From Proteiniphilum sp. UBA1403 (lineage in GTDB: Bacteria > Bacteroidota > Bacteroidia > Bacteroidales > Dysgonomonadaceae), in NCBI GenBank assembly GCA_002305715.1, contig DBQD01000036.1, positions 81,813 to 145,812 of the forward strand: a stretch of DNA of 64,000 bases. The letters are read 5' to 3'. The notes under the pieces were generated by a model. The model saw only the letters and a list, made by a program, of their open reading frames with translations, ran no database searches and was not told the origin of the DNA. Position 1 is the stretch's first letter, and each line of letters starts with the position of its first letter. Positions 19,503 through 29,020 of this stretch are shown here, in pieces. The position numbers and the translations under genes were made by a program.

Positions 19503-19527
19503 AGTGGAGTATACCAATTAAGACTAT

Positions 19528-19560
19528 TGTGCGTATCTTTTAATAATGAAGATACGCACA
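19528..19560 (+). terminator. Perfect 12-bp stem hairpin between GH97 and GH127/146 genes
   Basis: TGTGCGTATCTT (19528-19539) pairs perfectly with AAGATACGCACA (19549-19560) across a 9-base loop. Only TAGTTATTAA follows, not a T-run, so it may be a weak terminator, an mRNA end protector or an attenuation point inside the long gene series. Confidence 0.5.
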
Positions 19561-19603
19561 TAGTTATTAAATCGAATGCTTTCACCCATCAATATTGTAG
19601 CAA

Positions 19604-22000
19604 ATGAAACGGATTAATATCACGATTCTATTTTCACTATTTGTCTGTTTGGGTTTCATTCAGGCACAAGAGAAGTTGTACCATAACGAATTCCCAATAT
19701 CGGATGTAGTACTGCTCGAGGGACCATTCAAGGAGGCACGAGACCTGAATCTGGAGGTTCTTCTTCAATACGATGTAGATCGCCTCTTGGCTCCCTATCG
19801 CAAGGTAGCCGCTCTTCCTACAAAGGCTGATAGTTATCCCAACTGGGATGGATTGGATGGCCATGTGGCTGGACATTATCTTTCAGCTATGGCTATTAAT
19901 TATGCAGCCACAGGCAACAACGTATGCAAAGAGCGCATGGAGTATATGTTGAAGGAACTTCAGGAGTGTCTGGAAGCAAACAATGTCCACAATGCAGAAT
20001 GGGGTCGCGGTTATATTGGAGGATTCCCCAATAGTGCTGCTTTATGGTCCTCGTTTAAGAAGGGAAACATTGAAACTTATATGGGAGCATGGGCACCTTT
20101 CTACAATTTACACAAGATGTATGCTGGATTACGCGATGCCTGGCTTTATGGAGGAAGTGAAGATGCAAAAAATCTGTTCCTTCAATTCTGTGATTGGGGC
20201 ATTGAAATTACAGCTGATTTTACGGATGAACAGATGCAGTCGATGCTCAACATGGAACATGGAGGCATGAACGAAATCTTTGCCGATGCTTATCAGATAA
20301 CCGGTAACGAGAAATACTTGATTGCAGCCCGTAGATACTCACATAAGATGTACCTTGATCCTTTGTCAAAAGGGATTGACAACTTGGACAACAAGCATGC
20401 CAACACACAGATACCTAAGTTTATCGGTTTCACTAGAATTGCAGAGTTGAGTGGTGATAAAGTATATGAAAAAGCGGGAAGATTCTCTTGGGAGACCATT
20501 GTAAACAATCGTACATTGGCTTTTGGAGGTAACAGTCGGAGAGAACATTTTCCGGGTGTCGCATCCTGTGGAGACTACATCAACGATGTGGATGGGCCGG
20601 AGACCTGTAATTCCTACAACATGTTGAAACTGACAGAAGATCTGTTTCGCATTCAACCTTCAGCAAATTATGTCGATTACTATGAGCAAACACTTTTCAA
20701 TCACATTTTATCGACCCAACACCCCGAACATGGTGGGTATGTTTACTTCACCACTGCCCGTCCGCGGCACTACCGTGTGTACTCCACTCCTAACAATGCC
20801 ATGTGGTGCTGTGTGGGTACAGGTATGGAGAATCACAGTAAATACAACCAGTTTATTTACACGCACCTCGGCGACTCTCTTTTCCTGAACCTTTTCATTG
20901 CATCCCAACTCAACTGGAAAGAGAAAGGGATCCAAATCAGACAAGAGACCGGTTTTCCATATGAAGAAAAAACAACACTCATCATCACAAAAGGATCTGC
21001 CCTTTTCCCGCTCTTAATTCGCTATCCCGGTTGGGTAGATAAGGGAGCATTGGAAATTTACATCAACGGAAAAAAGGTATCTTACAATTCACTCCCCTCC
21101 TCCTACATCTCAGTGAAGAGGAAATGGAAAAAAGGAGATGTGGTGAAAGTGAAACTACCCATGCAAAATCATATCGAACACCTTCCCAATGTCGATAAAT
21201 ACATCGCATTCATGCATGGCCCCATATTGCTGGGAGCAAAAACCGGTACAGAAGATTTACGGGGATTGCTTGCCGACGATGGCAGATGGGCTCAATATCC
21301 GGGAGGAATCATGATGCCCGTAGACCAAGCACCTATCTTGATTGAAGATGATATCCAACATCTCGCCAACAAACTGATAGCCGTAAAGGATAAACCTTTG
21401 CATTTTACGTTGGATGTCAACATGGAAAATCCGTTGGGTGTCACCCTAGAACCATTTGCAAATATTCACGATGCAAGATATATGATCTATTGGCTAGCCC
21501 TCACGAATGAGGGTTACAGAGCCTACAAAGACTCATTGACAGCTATCGAGAATGAGAAAATGGCCATAGAAAGACAAACCATCGACTTTGTTGCACCCGG
21601 TGAACAGCAACCGGAAACAGACCATGCCATCGAAAAGGAACATTCCACCTCGGGTAACAGCAACAACGAATTCTACCGTGTTGCAACGGAAAATGGATAT
21701 TTTAGTTATGAGCTGAAAACCAATAAAGAAGAAAATTTAAATCTTTTAGTACGCTATTGGGGGGCTGAATGGGGTGGACGTAAATTTGATATCTACATCG
21801 ACGATGAGAAGTTATTAACCGAAGACAACACCAATCGTTGGAACCAATCAAGGTTCTTTGACATACGGTACAACATCCCGGAAAGAATGGTGAAAGGAAA
21901 AGATAAAATCAGGGTCAAGTTTCAGTCAATTCCCGGCAATAGTGCCGGAGCTGTATACTTTGTCCGATTGCTTCGGAACGACCCATCAGAAACTAACTGA
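19604..22000 (+). CDS. Beta-L-arabinofuranosidase family (GH127/GH146, DUF1680), secreted
   Basis: This 798-residue protein has a signal peptide ending IQAQ and an (alpha/alpha)6 barrel. The cysteine-zinc active site of the clan is intact: Glu333 and Cys335 in GPETCNSY, and Cys402-Cys403 in MWCCVGTG. These correspond to Glu338, Cys340, Cys417 and Cys418 of Bifidobacterium HypBA1. The block GPFKEARDLNLE near the N-terminus and the C-terminal sandwich (about 660-798) look more like GH146 than GH127, but I cannot separate them with certainty. The family removes beta-L-arabinofuranose. That sugar is not a usual part of xylan, so the substrate may be another cell-wall glycan. Confidence 0.87.
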   Translation: MKRINITILFSLFVCLGFIQAQEKLYHNEFPISDVVLLEGPFKEARDLNLEVLLQYDVDRLLAPYRKVAALPTKADSYPNWDGLDGHVAGHYLSAMAINYAATGNNVCKERMEYMLKELQECLEANNVHNAEWGRGYIGGFPNSAALWSSFKKGNIETYMGAWAPFYNLHKMYAGLRDAWLYGGSEDAKNLFLQFCDWGIEITADFTDEQMQSMLNMEHGGMNEIFADAYQITGNEKYLIAARRYSHKMYLDPLSKGIDNLDNKHANTQIPKFIGFTRIAELSGDKVYEKAGRFSWETIVNNRTLAFGGNSRREHFPGVASCGDYINDVDGPETCNSYNMLKLTEDLFRIQPSANYVDYYEQTLFNHILSTQHPEHGGYVYFTTARPRHYRVYSTPNNAMWCCVGTGMENHSKYNQFIYTHLGDSLFLNLFIASQLNWKEKGIQIRQETGFPYEEKTTLIITKGSALFPLLIRYPGWVDKGALEIYINGKKVSYNSLPSSYISVKRKWKKGDVVKVKLPMQNHIEHLPNVDKYIAFMHGPILLGAKTGTEDLRGLLADDGRWAQYPGGIMMPVDQAPILIEDDIQHLANKLIAVKDKPLHFTLDVNMENPLGVTLEPFANIHDARYMIYWLALTNEGYRAYKDSLTAIENEKMAIERQTIDFVAPGEQQPETDHAIEKEHSTSGNSNNEFYRVATENGYFSYELKTNKEENLNLLVRYWGAEWGGRKFDIYIDDEKLLTEDNTNRWNQSRFFDIRYNIPERMVKGKDKIRVKFQSIPGNSAGAVYFVRLLRNDPSETN

Positions 22001-22081
22001 TCTATTCTTCACTCATATCTATTAAAAGGATCACATAATTAATAACCCAACGACCAATTTGTATACATTCAATAAAAAAAC

Positions 22082-23461
22082 ATGATGATGAAAAGATTCA
22101 TAACAATGCTATTCCTGATCGCTATCACTCTTGTTGAAGTGAGAGCCCAACACACACAACCTCCCCAACGCCCTATCATCCAAACTAAATATACGGCTGA
22201 CCCTGCGCCATTGATTTATAACGACACTGTATTTCTCTATACAAGTCACGATGAGGATGATGCCATGGGCTTTAAGATGATGAACTGGCTATTATATTAC
22301 TCCACCGATATGGTGAACTGGACAGAGCATGGCGTTGTAGCCTCACTAAAGAATTTCGACTGGGTACCCTACGAAAATGGAGCCTGGGCAGTACAGTGCG
22401 TTGAGCGCAATGGAAAGTTCTATCTCTATTGCCCCATGCCTGGTGGAGTAGGAATAGGTGTGCTTGTTGCCGATACACCTTATGGACCATTCAAAGATCC
22501 TATCGGAGGACCACTGATTCGTAACAGTAGTCACGACATCGACCCCACCGTGATGATCGACGATGATGGCCAGGCATACATGTACTGGGGAAATCCAAAA
22601 GTCTATTGGGTGAAATTAAACGAAGATATGATCTCCTACACCGGAGAAATCAATCAGGATCCAACCACTCCTGCCAACTACCAAGAAGGTCCATGGGTAT
22701 GGAAGCACAATGGATTCTACTACATGGCCTATGCCTCAACCTGCTGTCCCGAAGGAATCGGTTATGCTATGAGCAGCAAGCCAACAGGAGCTTGGGAAAA
22801 CAAGGGTATGATTATGGACGCATCCGAAAAAACACGTGGAAATCACCCGGGTATCATTGAATACAAAGGAAAATGGTATGTCTTTGGGCACAGCTACGAT
22901 TTACTAAAACACATCACGCCCAAATTCTATGAACGACGCTCTGTTGACATGGAGGAGATGACCTACAACCCCGATGGAACCATCCAAAACCACACCTATT
23001 TCTCGGTTGAGGGGTCAAAGCAAGTTGGCACACTCAATCCGTTTACACGTGTTGAAGCAGAGACGATGGCTTGGAGTGAAGGAGTTAAAACAGCCTTCGA
23101 GAATGAATGGGAGGGTGACTTTGACTGGGCAAGGGGTAAAAAGATAGCAGACCGTCTGTATGTTACCTCCATCAACCATGGCGACTATATTGTTGTGAAG
23201 GGTGTTAACTTTAATGCTGGTGCCAATTCTTTAGAGGTGAGCGTCTCTCCTATATATGGTGGCAAACTTGAGATTCATTCCGGTTCAATTGATGGACCTA
23301 TTCTCGCGACAGTTGAGATAGAAGGATCTCGCGAAGCTGGTATATGGAAAAGTGTATCAACACCTGTAAGTACAATCAAGGGTGTTCATGACCTCTATTT
23401 TGTTTTCAAGGGTGAAAAAGATTTATTCAATTTCGACTGGTGGAAATTTTCCACGAAATAA
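22082..23461 (+). CDS. GH43 with C-terminal CBM6, secreted (second copy)
   Basis: This 459-residue protein has a signal peptide ending VRAQ, a GH43 propeller and a CBM6 module (about 330-459). Catalytic residues are Asp40 (TADPAP), Asp154 (DIDPTVM) and Glu202 (QEGPW). It is a paralogue of the GH43 at 16109-17497, sharing YTADPAP, DMVNWT and KLNEDMISY blocks, but with a shorter loop before the acid residue. That loop difference may change preference between singly and doubly substituted xylose. The predicted role is arabinofuranosidase or xylosidase on xylan side chains. The GH31 gene starts 40 bases downstream. Confidence 0.9.
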   Translation: MMMKRFITMLFLIAITLVEVRAQHTQPPQRPIIQTKYTADPAPLIYNDTVFLYTSHDEDDAMGFKMMNWLLYYSTDMVNWTEHGVVASLKNFDWVPYENGAWAVQCVERNGKFYLYCPMPGGVGIGVLVADTPYGPFKDPIGGPLIRNSSHDIDPTVMIDDDGQAYMYWGNPKVYWVKLNEDMISYTGEINQDPTTPANYQEGPWVWKHNGFYYMAYASTCCPEGIGYAMSSKPTGAWENKGMIMDASEKTRGNHPGIIEYKGKWYVFGHSYDLLKHITPKFYERRSVDMEEMTYNPDGTIQNHTYFSVEGSKQVGTLNPFTRVEAETMAWSEGVKTAFENEWEGDFDWARGKKIADRLYVTSINHGDYIVVKGVNFNAGANSLEVSVSPIYGGKLEIHSGSIDGPILATVEIEGSREAGIWKSVSTPVSTIKGVHDLYFVFKGEKDLFNFDWWKFSTK

Positions 23462-23501
23462 TTTGTTATACATAGACTTACAAAATTAATTACACAATAC
23501 A

Positions 23502-25979
23502 ATGAAAGGATATATCGCCACACTTACGGTATGGTTGTTAATTGCCACAATGGGTTATGCTCAATCATATCAAAAAACCGAGCTAGGTGTACGAACTCAA
23601 GTGAACTCGATGGATATTGAACTCCAGTTTTTTGGACCATCAATTGTACGTGTCGTCAAAAAACCCGCAGGTACACTTGTTGACAAAGTGAGTCTATCAG
23701 TTATCAAGACACCGGATAAGGTCAATTTTTCATCCAGACAAAAGGGGAATGAACTGATACTGAAAAACAAGAACTTAGAAGTTTCTCTTCACTTAAAAAA
23801 CGGTAATGTGGCATTTAAAAACGCTAAGGGAACAAGGCTTCTGACCGAAAAGGAGGTTGGTGCGACCTTTATTGATTTCGATGATGCAGGAGTGAAAACA
23901 TATAGTGTAAAACAGTCCTATCTCTTGGATAAAGACGAACCTATATATGGACTCGGTATCCTACAAAATGGAAAGATGTCGCAGCGTGACCAAGAAGTGC
24001 AGATGATCCAAAACAATACATGGGATTTTGTAACTTTCTTTCAATCAGTTAAAGGGTATGGACTCTTCTGGGATAACTATTCACCCACTACTTTCAGAGA
24101 CAAACCCGAAGAAACTTCATTTAGTTCAGAGGTGGGAGATTGCATCGATTACTATTTTATGTACGGCGGAGATGCCGATGGAGTAATTGCCCAGATGCGT
24201 GACCTCACTGGGCAAGTTCCTATGTTCCCTTTGTGGACTTATGGGTTCTGGCAGAGCAAGGAACGGTATAAAAGTCAACAAGAGACTGTAGGTGTCGTAC
24301 GAAAGTACCGTGAGCTGGGTGTTCCTCTCGACGGGATTATACAGGACTGGCAATACTGGGGTAACAACTACCTTTGGAATGCGATGGAGTTTCTCAATGA
24401 GGATTTCCCCAATCCGCAAGGTATGGTCGATGAGATTCATGACATGAATGCTCACATGATCATTTCCATCTGGTCCTCATTTGGGCCTGCCACCAAACAA
24501 TACCGCGAACTGTCAAAAATAGGTGCACTTTACGACTTCAACACGTGGCCTGAATCGGGTCTAACCAGTTGGCCACCCAATATGGAGTATCCATCGGGTG
24601 TACGGGTATATGACGCCTTCAATCCCAAAGCTAGAGACATTTACTGGAAGTACCTGAATGAGGGACTGATGAAATATGGGATCGATGGATGGTGGATGGA
24701 TTCAACCGAGCCGGATCATTTAAGTTTCAAGAAGGAGGACATGGATAACCAAACGGCAATGGGCTCATTTCGAAAAGTGAGGAATGCATACCCTTTGGTC
24801 ACAGTTGGTGGAGTGTATGATAATCAACGTGAAGTATCATCAGACAAGAGAGTGTTTATCCTCACACGATCAGGTTTTGCTGGCCAGCAGCGCTATGGCG
24901 CCAACGTATGGTCGGGTGATGTTTTCACATCGTGGGAGAATTTCCGCAACCAGATTCCGGCTGGACTTAACTTCTCGCTTTGTGGTATTCCTCATTGGAA
25001 CAGCGATATAGGTGGTTTCTTTGCCGGAGAATACAACAGATCTTGGAACGATGGATCGGCATCCAAAAATCCGTTATTCCAGGAATTATATGTGCGCTGG
25101 ATGCAATTCGGAGCATTTAATCCGATGATGCGCTCGCATGGTACCGATCTATCGAGAGAGATTTATCACTTTGGTGAAAAGGGAGAACCCATATACGATG
25201 CAATAGAGCGTACCATTCATTTGCGTTATGCCATGTTGCCCTATATCTATTCCACATCATGGGAGGTAACCAATAAACAGTCGAGCTTCATGCGTGCACT
25301 AGTAATGGATTTTGCTCAGGATAAAAATGTATGGGATATTAATGACCAATTCATGTTTGGTAAATCTATTCTGGTTGCCCCGGTGACTGAGGCACAATAT
25401 ACTCCCGAAAAAATTGCAGATGCTAAGAATAATGACGGGTGGAGTCGATCAGAGGGAAATAAAACTGCGAAAGGTTCAACTGTCGATTTTACGACAAAAA
25501 AAAGTACGACACTCTATCTGCCGGCAGGTACAACATGGTATGATTTCTGGACCAACGAACGAATGAAGGGAGGAAAGGAGATTACTAAAGAGACAAGCAT
25601 AGATATCATTCCATTGTATATCAAAGCTGGAACCATCCTTCCCATTGGGCCAGAAGTACAATATGCAACTGAGAAGAAATGGGACAATCTGCAAATACGT
25701 ATTTACGAAGGTGCAGATGGTGAGTTCACCCTTTATGAAGATGAAAACGACAACTATAACTATGAGAAAGGGGTATTCTCAACGATCACCTTTACATGGA
25801 ACGATTCGAAAAAGGAACTTACAATTGGAAACTGCAATGGCTCATACCCCGGCATGCTGACTGAGCGAAAGTTTCAAATTGTGCGTGTTGGACCTAACCA
25901 TGCAAATGGTATGGCGAAAGTAGAAAAGTTCGACAAGGTAGTTGACTATACCGGTAAAAAAATGGTCGTTAAACTTTAA
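23502..25979 (+). CDS. GH31 alpha-xylosidase-like glycosidase, secreted
   Basis: This complete 825-residue GH31 starts with a signal peptide ending GYAQ, followed by the N-terminal sandwich, the catalytic barrel and two C-terminal sandwiches. The nucleophile is Asp400 in WWMDSTEPD and the acid/base Asp473 in WSGDVFTSW. The IQDWQYWG motif is typical of alpha-xylosidases of Bacteroidota. In complex xylan, alpha-xylose occurs on arabinose side chains, giving this enzyme a clear substrate. Alpha-glucosidase activity cannot be excluded. It is a paralogue of the partial GH31 at the start of the window. Confidence 0.9.
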   Translation: MKGYIATLTVWLLIATMGYAQSYQKTELGVRTQVNSMDIELQFFGPSIVRVVKKPAGTLVDKVSLSVIKTPDKVNFSSRQKGNELILKNKNLEVSLHLKNGNVAFKNAKGTRLLTEKEVGATFIDFDDAGVKTYSVKQSYLLDKDEPIYGLGILQNGKMSQRDQEVQMIQNNTWDFVTFFQSVKGYGLFWDNYSPTTFRDKPEETSFSSEVGDCIDYYFMYGGDADGVIAQMRDLTGQVPMFPLWTYGFWQSKERYKSQQETVGVVRKYRELGVPLDGIIQDWQYWGNNYLWNAMEFLNEDFPNPQGMVDEIHDMNAHMIISIWSSFGPATKQYRELSKIGALYDFNTWPESGLTSWPPNMEYPSGVRVYDAFNPKARDIYWKYLNEGLMKYGIDGWWMDSTEPDHLSFKKEDMDNQTAMGSFRKVRNAYPLVTVGGVYDNQREVSSDKRVFILTRSGFAGQQRYGANVWSGDVFTSWENFRNQIPAGLNFSLCGIPHWNSDIGGFFAGEYNRSWNDGSASKNPLFQELYVRWMQFGAFNPMMRSHGTDLSREIYHFGEKGEPIYDAIERTIHLRYAMLPYIYSTSWEVTNKQSSFMRALVMDFAQDKNVWDINDQFMFGKSILVAPVTEAQYTPEKIADAKNNDGWSRSEGNKTAKGSTVDFTTKKSTTLYLPAGTTWYDFWTNERMKGGKEITKETSIDIIPLYIKAGTILPIGPEVQYATEKKWDNLQIRIYEGADGEFTLYEDENDNYNYEKGVFSTITFTWNDSKKELTIGNCNGSYPGMLTERKFQIVRVGPNHANGMAKVEKFDKVVDYTGKKMVVKL

Positions 25980-26073
25980 TCCTCTATCGTTGTTCCTATT
26001 AGAACTAGCTCATCTATTGCATATATCAATATTGGATAATTGTTGTAATTAAAATAGGTAAAAGAATCGACCA

Positions 26074-27699
26074 ATGAAATTCATAATTTGTACAATCTTA
26101 TCAGGATTAGTCCTTACTTCATGTGCACCCAAGCAGGAACGCATGATGGAGGGACCGTATGAACCAACCTGGGAGTCTCTTTCTCAATATGGTGAAGCAC
26201 CAGACTGGTTTCGGGATGTGAAATTTGGAATCTGGTCCCATTGGGGACCACAATGTGAACCTGGACAGGGTGATTGGTATGCCCGAGAAATGTACATGGA
26301 GGGAAGCCGTATCTACAAATGGCACGTAGAAAACTATGGTCATCCATCGGAATTTGGATTCAAGGATGTCATCAATCTATGGAAGGCCGACAAATGGAAT
26401 CCGGAGGAATTAATGGAATTATACCATCGAGCAGGGGCACGTTACTTTTTCACTCTCGGAAATCATCACGATAACTTTGACAATTGGAACAGCAAGCATC
26501 ACAAGTGGAACTCCGTAAACTTAGGACCTGAAAAAGATATTGTTGGCGGTTGGGAGAAAGTAGCCCGAAAATATGGAATGTATTTTGGCGTAAGCATTCA
26601 TTCTGCGCATGCTTGGAGTTGGTATGAACCTGCCCAGAGAGCCGATAAAGAAGGACCCTTGGCTGGAGTACCTTATGACGGTACACTAACAAAAGAAGAA
26701 GGTCGAGGTAAATGGTGGGATGGTTATGATCCACAGGAATTGTATGCCCAAAATCACCCATTGAGTGATGAGAGTCACGACGATAGCGCTATACACGGCC
26801 AGTGGGCTTGGGGAGATGGAGCCTTTCCTCCCTCTGACGAATATTGTCAGAACTTCTTCAACAGGACGGTAGACATGATCAACCAGTTTAACCCCGACTT
26901 GGTCTATTTCGATGATACCGCAATGCCTCTTTGGCCCGTAAGTGATGCCGGATTACGTACTGTAGCTCACTTTTACAATAAAAGTGTGCGCGAACGAAAT
27001 GGAATGAATGAAGTTGTTGCATTTGCAAAAATCTTGAATGATGAGCAAAAGAATGCCTTAGTTTGGGATGTTGAAAAAGGGGTGCCCGACCAGATACAGG
27101 AGAAACCATGGCAGACATGTACCTGTCTTGGCTCGTGGCATTATAACCAGTCCTATTACGATAGAGACCGTTACAAATCGGCCAAGACAGTCGTCCACAT
27201 GCTCGTTGACATCATCAGTAAAAATGGCAATCTGCTGTTAAGTGTGCCGCAAAGAGGAGATGGATCAATCGACGATAAAGAACGAAAGATTCTAGAAGAT
27301 ATTGCATCCTGGATGGCAATAAATGGAGAAGGGGTGTACGGCACTCGTCCCTGGAAGATTTTTGGTGAAGGACCTGTAGCTGAGGCTAGCAACCCACTCC
27401 AAGCACAGGGATTTAACGAAGGAAGACATGCTCCATATACCGCTGCAGACATCCGTTTTGTGGTGAAGGGTGACGTACTCTACGCCCACGTCTTGGCACT
27501 ACCGGAAGGCAACAAAGTGGTCATAAAATCATTATCGGAAGGGAATCCGCTGATGAAAAAAGAGATCACATCAGTATCACTGGTCGGCAGTGAACATACA
27601 CTCACTTTCACGAGAAATTCAGAAGGGTTACAAATTGAACTACCTGTAGAGTATATGGAGATGCCCAGTGAGATTTCTTTACTTTTTAAAATCTCATAA
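26074..27699 (+). CDS. GH29 alpha-L-fucosidase, lipoprotein
   Basis: This 541-residue protein has a lipobox (LVLTSC, Cys17), so it is probably membrane-anchored. The GH29 barrel shows FGIWSHWGP, HHDNFDNWNSKHHKWNS and the nucleophile region DLVYFDDT, where Asp280 or Asp281 is the predicted nucleophile. A short C-terminal sandwich closes the protein. The family hydrolyses alpha-L-fucosides; some members accept alpha-L-galactosides. Beside the GH95 at 2626 it gives the locus two enzymes for such terminal sugars. The CE15 gene follows after 32 bases. Confidence 0.87.
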   Translation: MKFIICTILSGLVLTSCAPKQERMMEGPYEPTWESLSQYGEAPDWFRDVKFGIWSHWGPQCEPGQGDWYAREMYMEGSRIYKWHVENYGHPSEFGFKDVINLWKADKWNPEELMELYHRAGARYFFTLGNHHDNFDNWNSKHHKWNSVNLGPEKDIVGGWEKVARKYGMYFGVSIHSAHAWSWYEPAQRADKEGPLAGVPYDGTLTKEEGRGKWWDGYDPQELYAQNHPLSDESHDDSAIHGQWAWGDGAFPPSDEYCQNFFNRTVDMINQFNPDLVYFDDTAMPLWPVSDAGLRTVAHFYNKSVRERNGMNEVVAFAKILNDEQKNALVWDVEKGVPDQIQEKPWQTCTCLGSWHYNQSYYDRDRYKSAKTVVHMLVDIISKNGNLLLSVPQRGDGSIDDKERKILEDIASWMAINGEGVYGTRPWKIFGEGPVAEASNPLQAQGFNEGRHAPYTAADIRFVVKGDVLYAHVLALPEGNKVVIKSLSEGNPLMKKEITSVSLVGSEHTLTFTRNSEGLQIELPVEYMEMPSEISLLFKIS

Positions 27700-27731
27700 C
27701 TGAAAAAATAACCGATTAACGAGTAACAGAA

Positions 27732-28934
27732 ATGAAAAATCATATATTCATTGTGACGCTACTGAGCATTGCTTCCCTTTTTATATCTACAATGAATGCC
27801 CAGGAGAGGCCCCTGGTCTATAATTCTGAGAATTCAATTGCTCCTTTTGAGGTCACACTACCCTCATTCAATGAACTGCCGGTGATTGAAACTCTACCCG
27901 ATCCATTCGCTTGGTCCGACGGTAGCGGACGTTCAACTCGTTTTGAAGATTGGGCACGCAGAAGAATGGAGATTGGCGCCGAAATACAACATTATGAAAT
28001 TGGAAAAAAACCGACACGCCCCGATACCATCACCGCTAGTTACGAGAACGATACCCTCCGTGTGGAGATAACCGTAAATGGCGCGACATTGACACTCACC
28101 TCGGGGGTAACTCTTCCAGAGGGTGAGGGTCCCTTTCCCGCAGTAATTGGTATTGGCAGTGGATCGGGCAGCCTACCACCCGATCTCTTCAGCTCCCGCA
28201 ACATTGCACAAATAATCTTCAACTTCGCTCAAGTTGTGGCGTGGCAACAACAGAGGGGTAAGGAACCGATTAACAAACTATATCCTGAGTTAATCCATAT
28301 GGGGTCATATAGTGCGTGGTCGTGGGGTGTCAGTCGACTGATAGATGGACTCGAACTTGTTGCCGACAAACTACCCATTGACCTAAGTCGACTAGCCATA
28401 ACCGGTTGCTCTTTCGCGGGGAAGATGGCTCTCTTTGCTGCAGCTTTCGATGAACGCATTGCTCTCACCATTGCACAGGAACCGGGTGGTGGAGGAACGG
28501 CAGCCTGGCGTGTTTCTGAGACACTGGGTGAGGTGGAAACATTGGGCAGAACAAATCATGTTTGGTTTATGGAGGAGATGTTTCAATTCTCAAATGCAGT
28601 AGGTAAACTACCTTTCGACCATCATGAGCTGTTGGCAATGATTGCACCACGTGCTCTGTTTGTTCTTGGAAACACCGATTATGAGTGGTTGGCCGATGAA
28701 TCAAGTTTCGTTGCATGCAAAGCTGCCAAACGAGTTTGGGAAACTTTAGGCATAGCCGACCGATTCGGATTCTCTATCGTTGGAAACCACGGACATTGTA
28801 TTCTCCCTGATAATCAACGACCGGAAGTTGAAGCTTTCATCGATAAATTCCTGCTTGGTAAGAAGGATATTGATACAAATATCGAAATCCATCCATTTCC
28901 GAACACCGATTATTCGAAGTGGATTAACTGGTAG
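27732..28934 (+). CDS. CE15 glucuronoyl esterase, secreted
   Basis: This 400-residue alpha/beta-hydrolase has a signal peptide ending MNAQ. The CE15 motif is present: nucleophile Ser227 in TGCSFAGK, a Glu in AQEPGGGG about 27 residues later, and a histidine near the end in GNHGHC (His353 or His355). CE15 enzymes split ester bonds between lignin alcohols and 4-O-methyl-glucuronic acid of xylan. This places the locus on lignified plant material and links with the GH67 alpha-glucuronidase downstream. The canonical GCSRxGK has Phe for Arg here, as in a number of bacterial members. Confidence 0.87.
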   Translation: MKNHIFIVTLLSIASLFISTMNAQERPLVYNSENSIAPFEVTLPSFNELPVIETLPDPFAWSDGSGRSTRFEDWARRRMEIGAEIQHYEIGKKPTRPDTITASYENDTLRVEITVNGATLTLTSGVTLPEGEGPFPAVIGIGSGSGSLPPDLFSSRNIAQIIFNFAQVVAWQQQRGKEPINKLYPELIHMGSYSAWSWGVSRLIDGLELVADKLPIDLSRLAITGCSFAGKMALFAAAFDERIALTIAQEPGGGGTAAWRVSETLGEVETLGRTNHVWFMEEMFQFSNAVGKLPFDHHELLAMIAPRALFVLGNTDYEWLADESSFVACKAAKRVWETLGIADRFGFSIVGNHGHCILPDNQRPEVEAFIDKFLLGKKDIDTNIEIHPFPNTDYSKWINW

Positions 28935-29020
28935 AATTCGATCAAATGTCCACATGGAAAAAAGCGACAGTGAATATCGACAATTACACAACACAAATAG
29001 TATATAAACAAAGAATCAAA

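Noticed and set aside
28946..29020. Upstream ATG for the EEP lipoprotein
   Set aside because: The extra 25 residues are not signal-like; the lipoprotein signal starts at ATG 29021.
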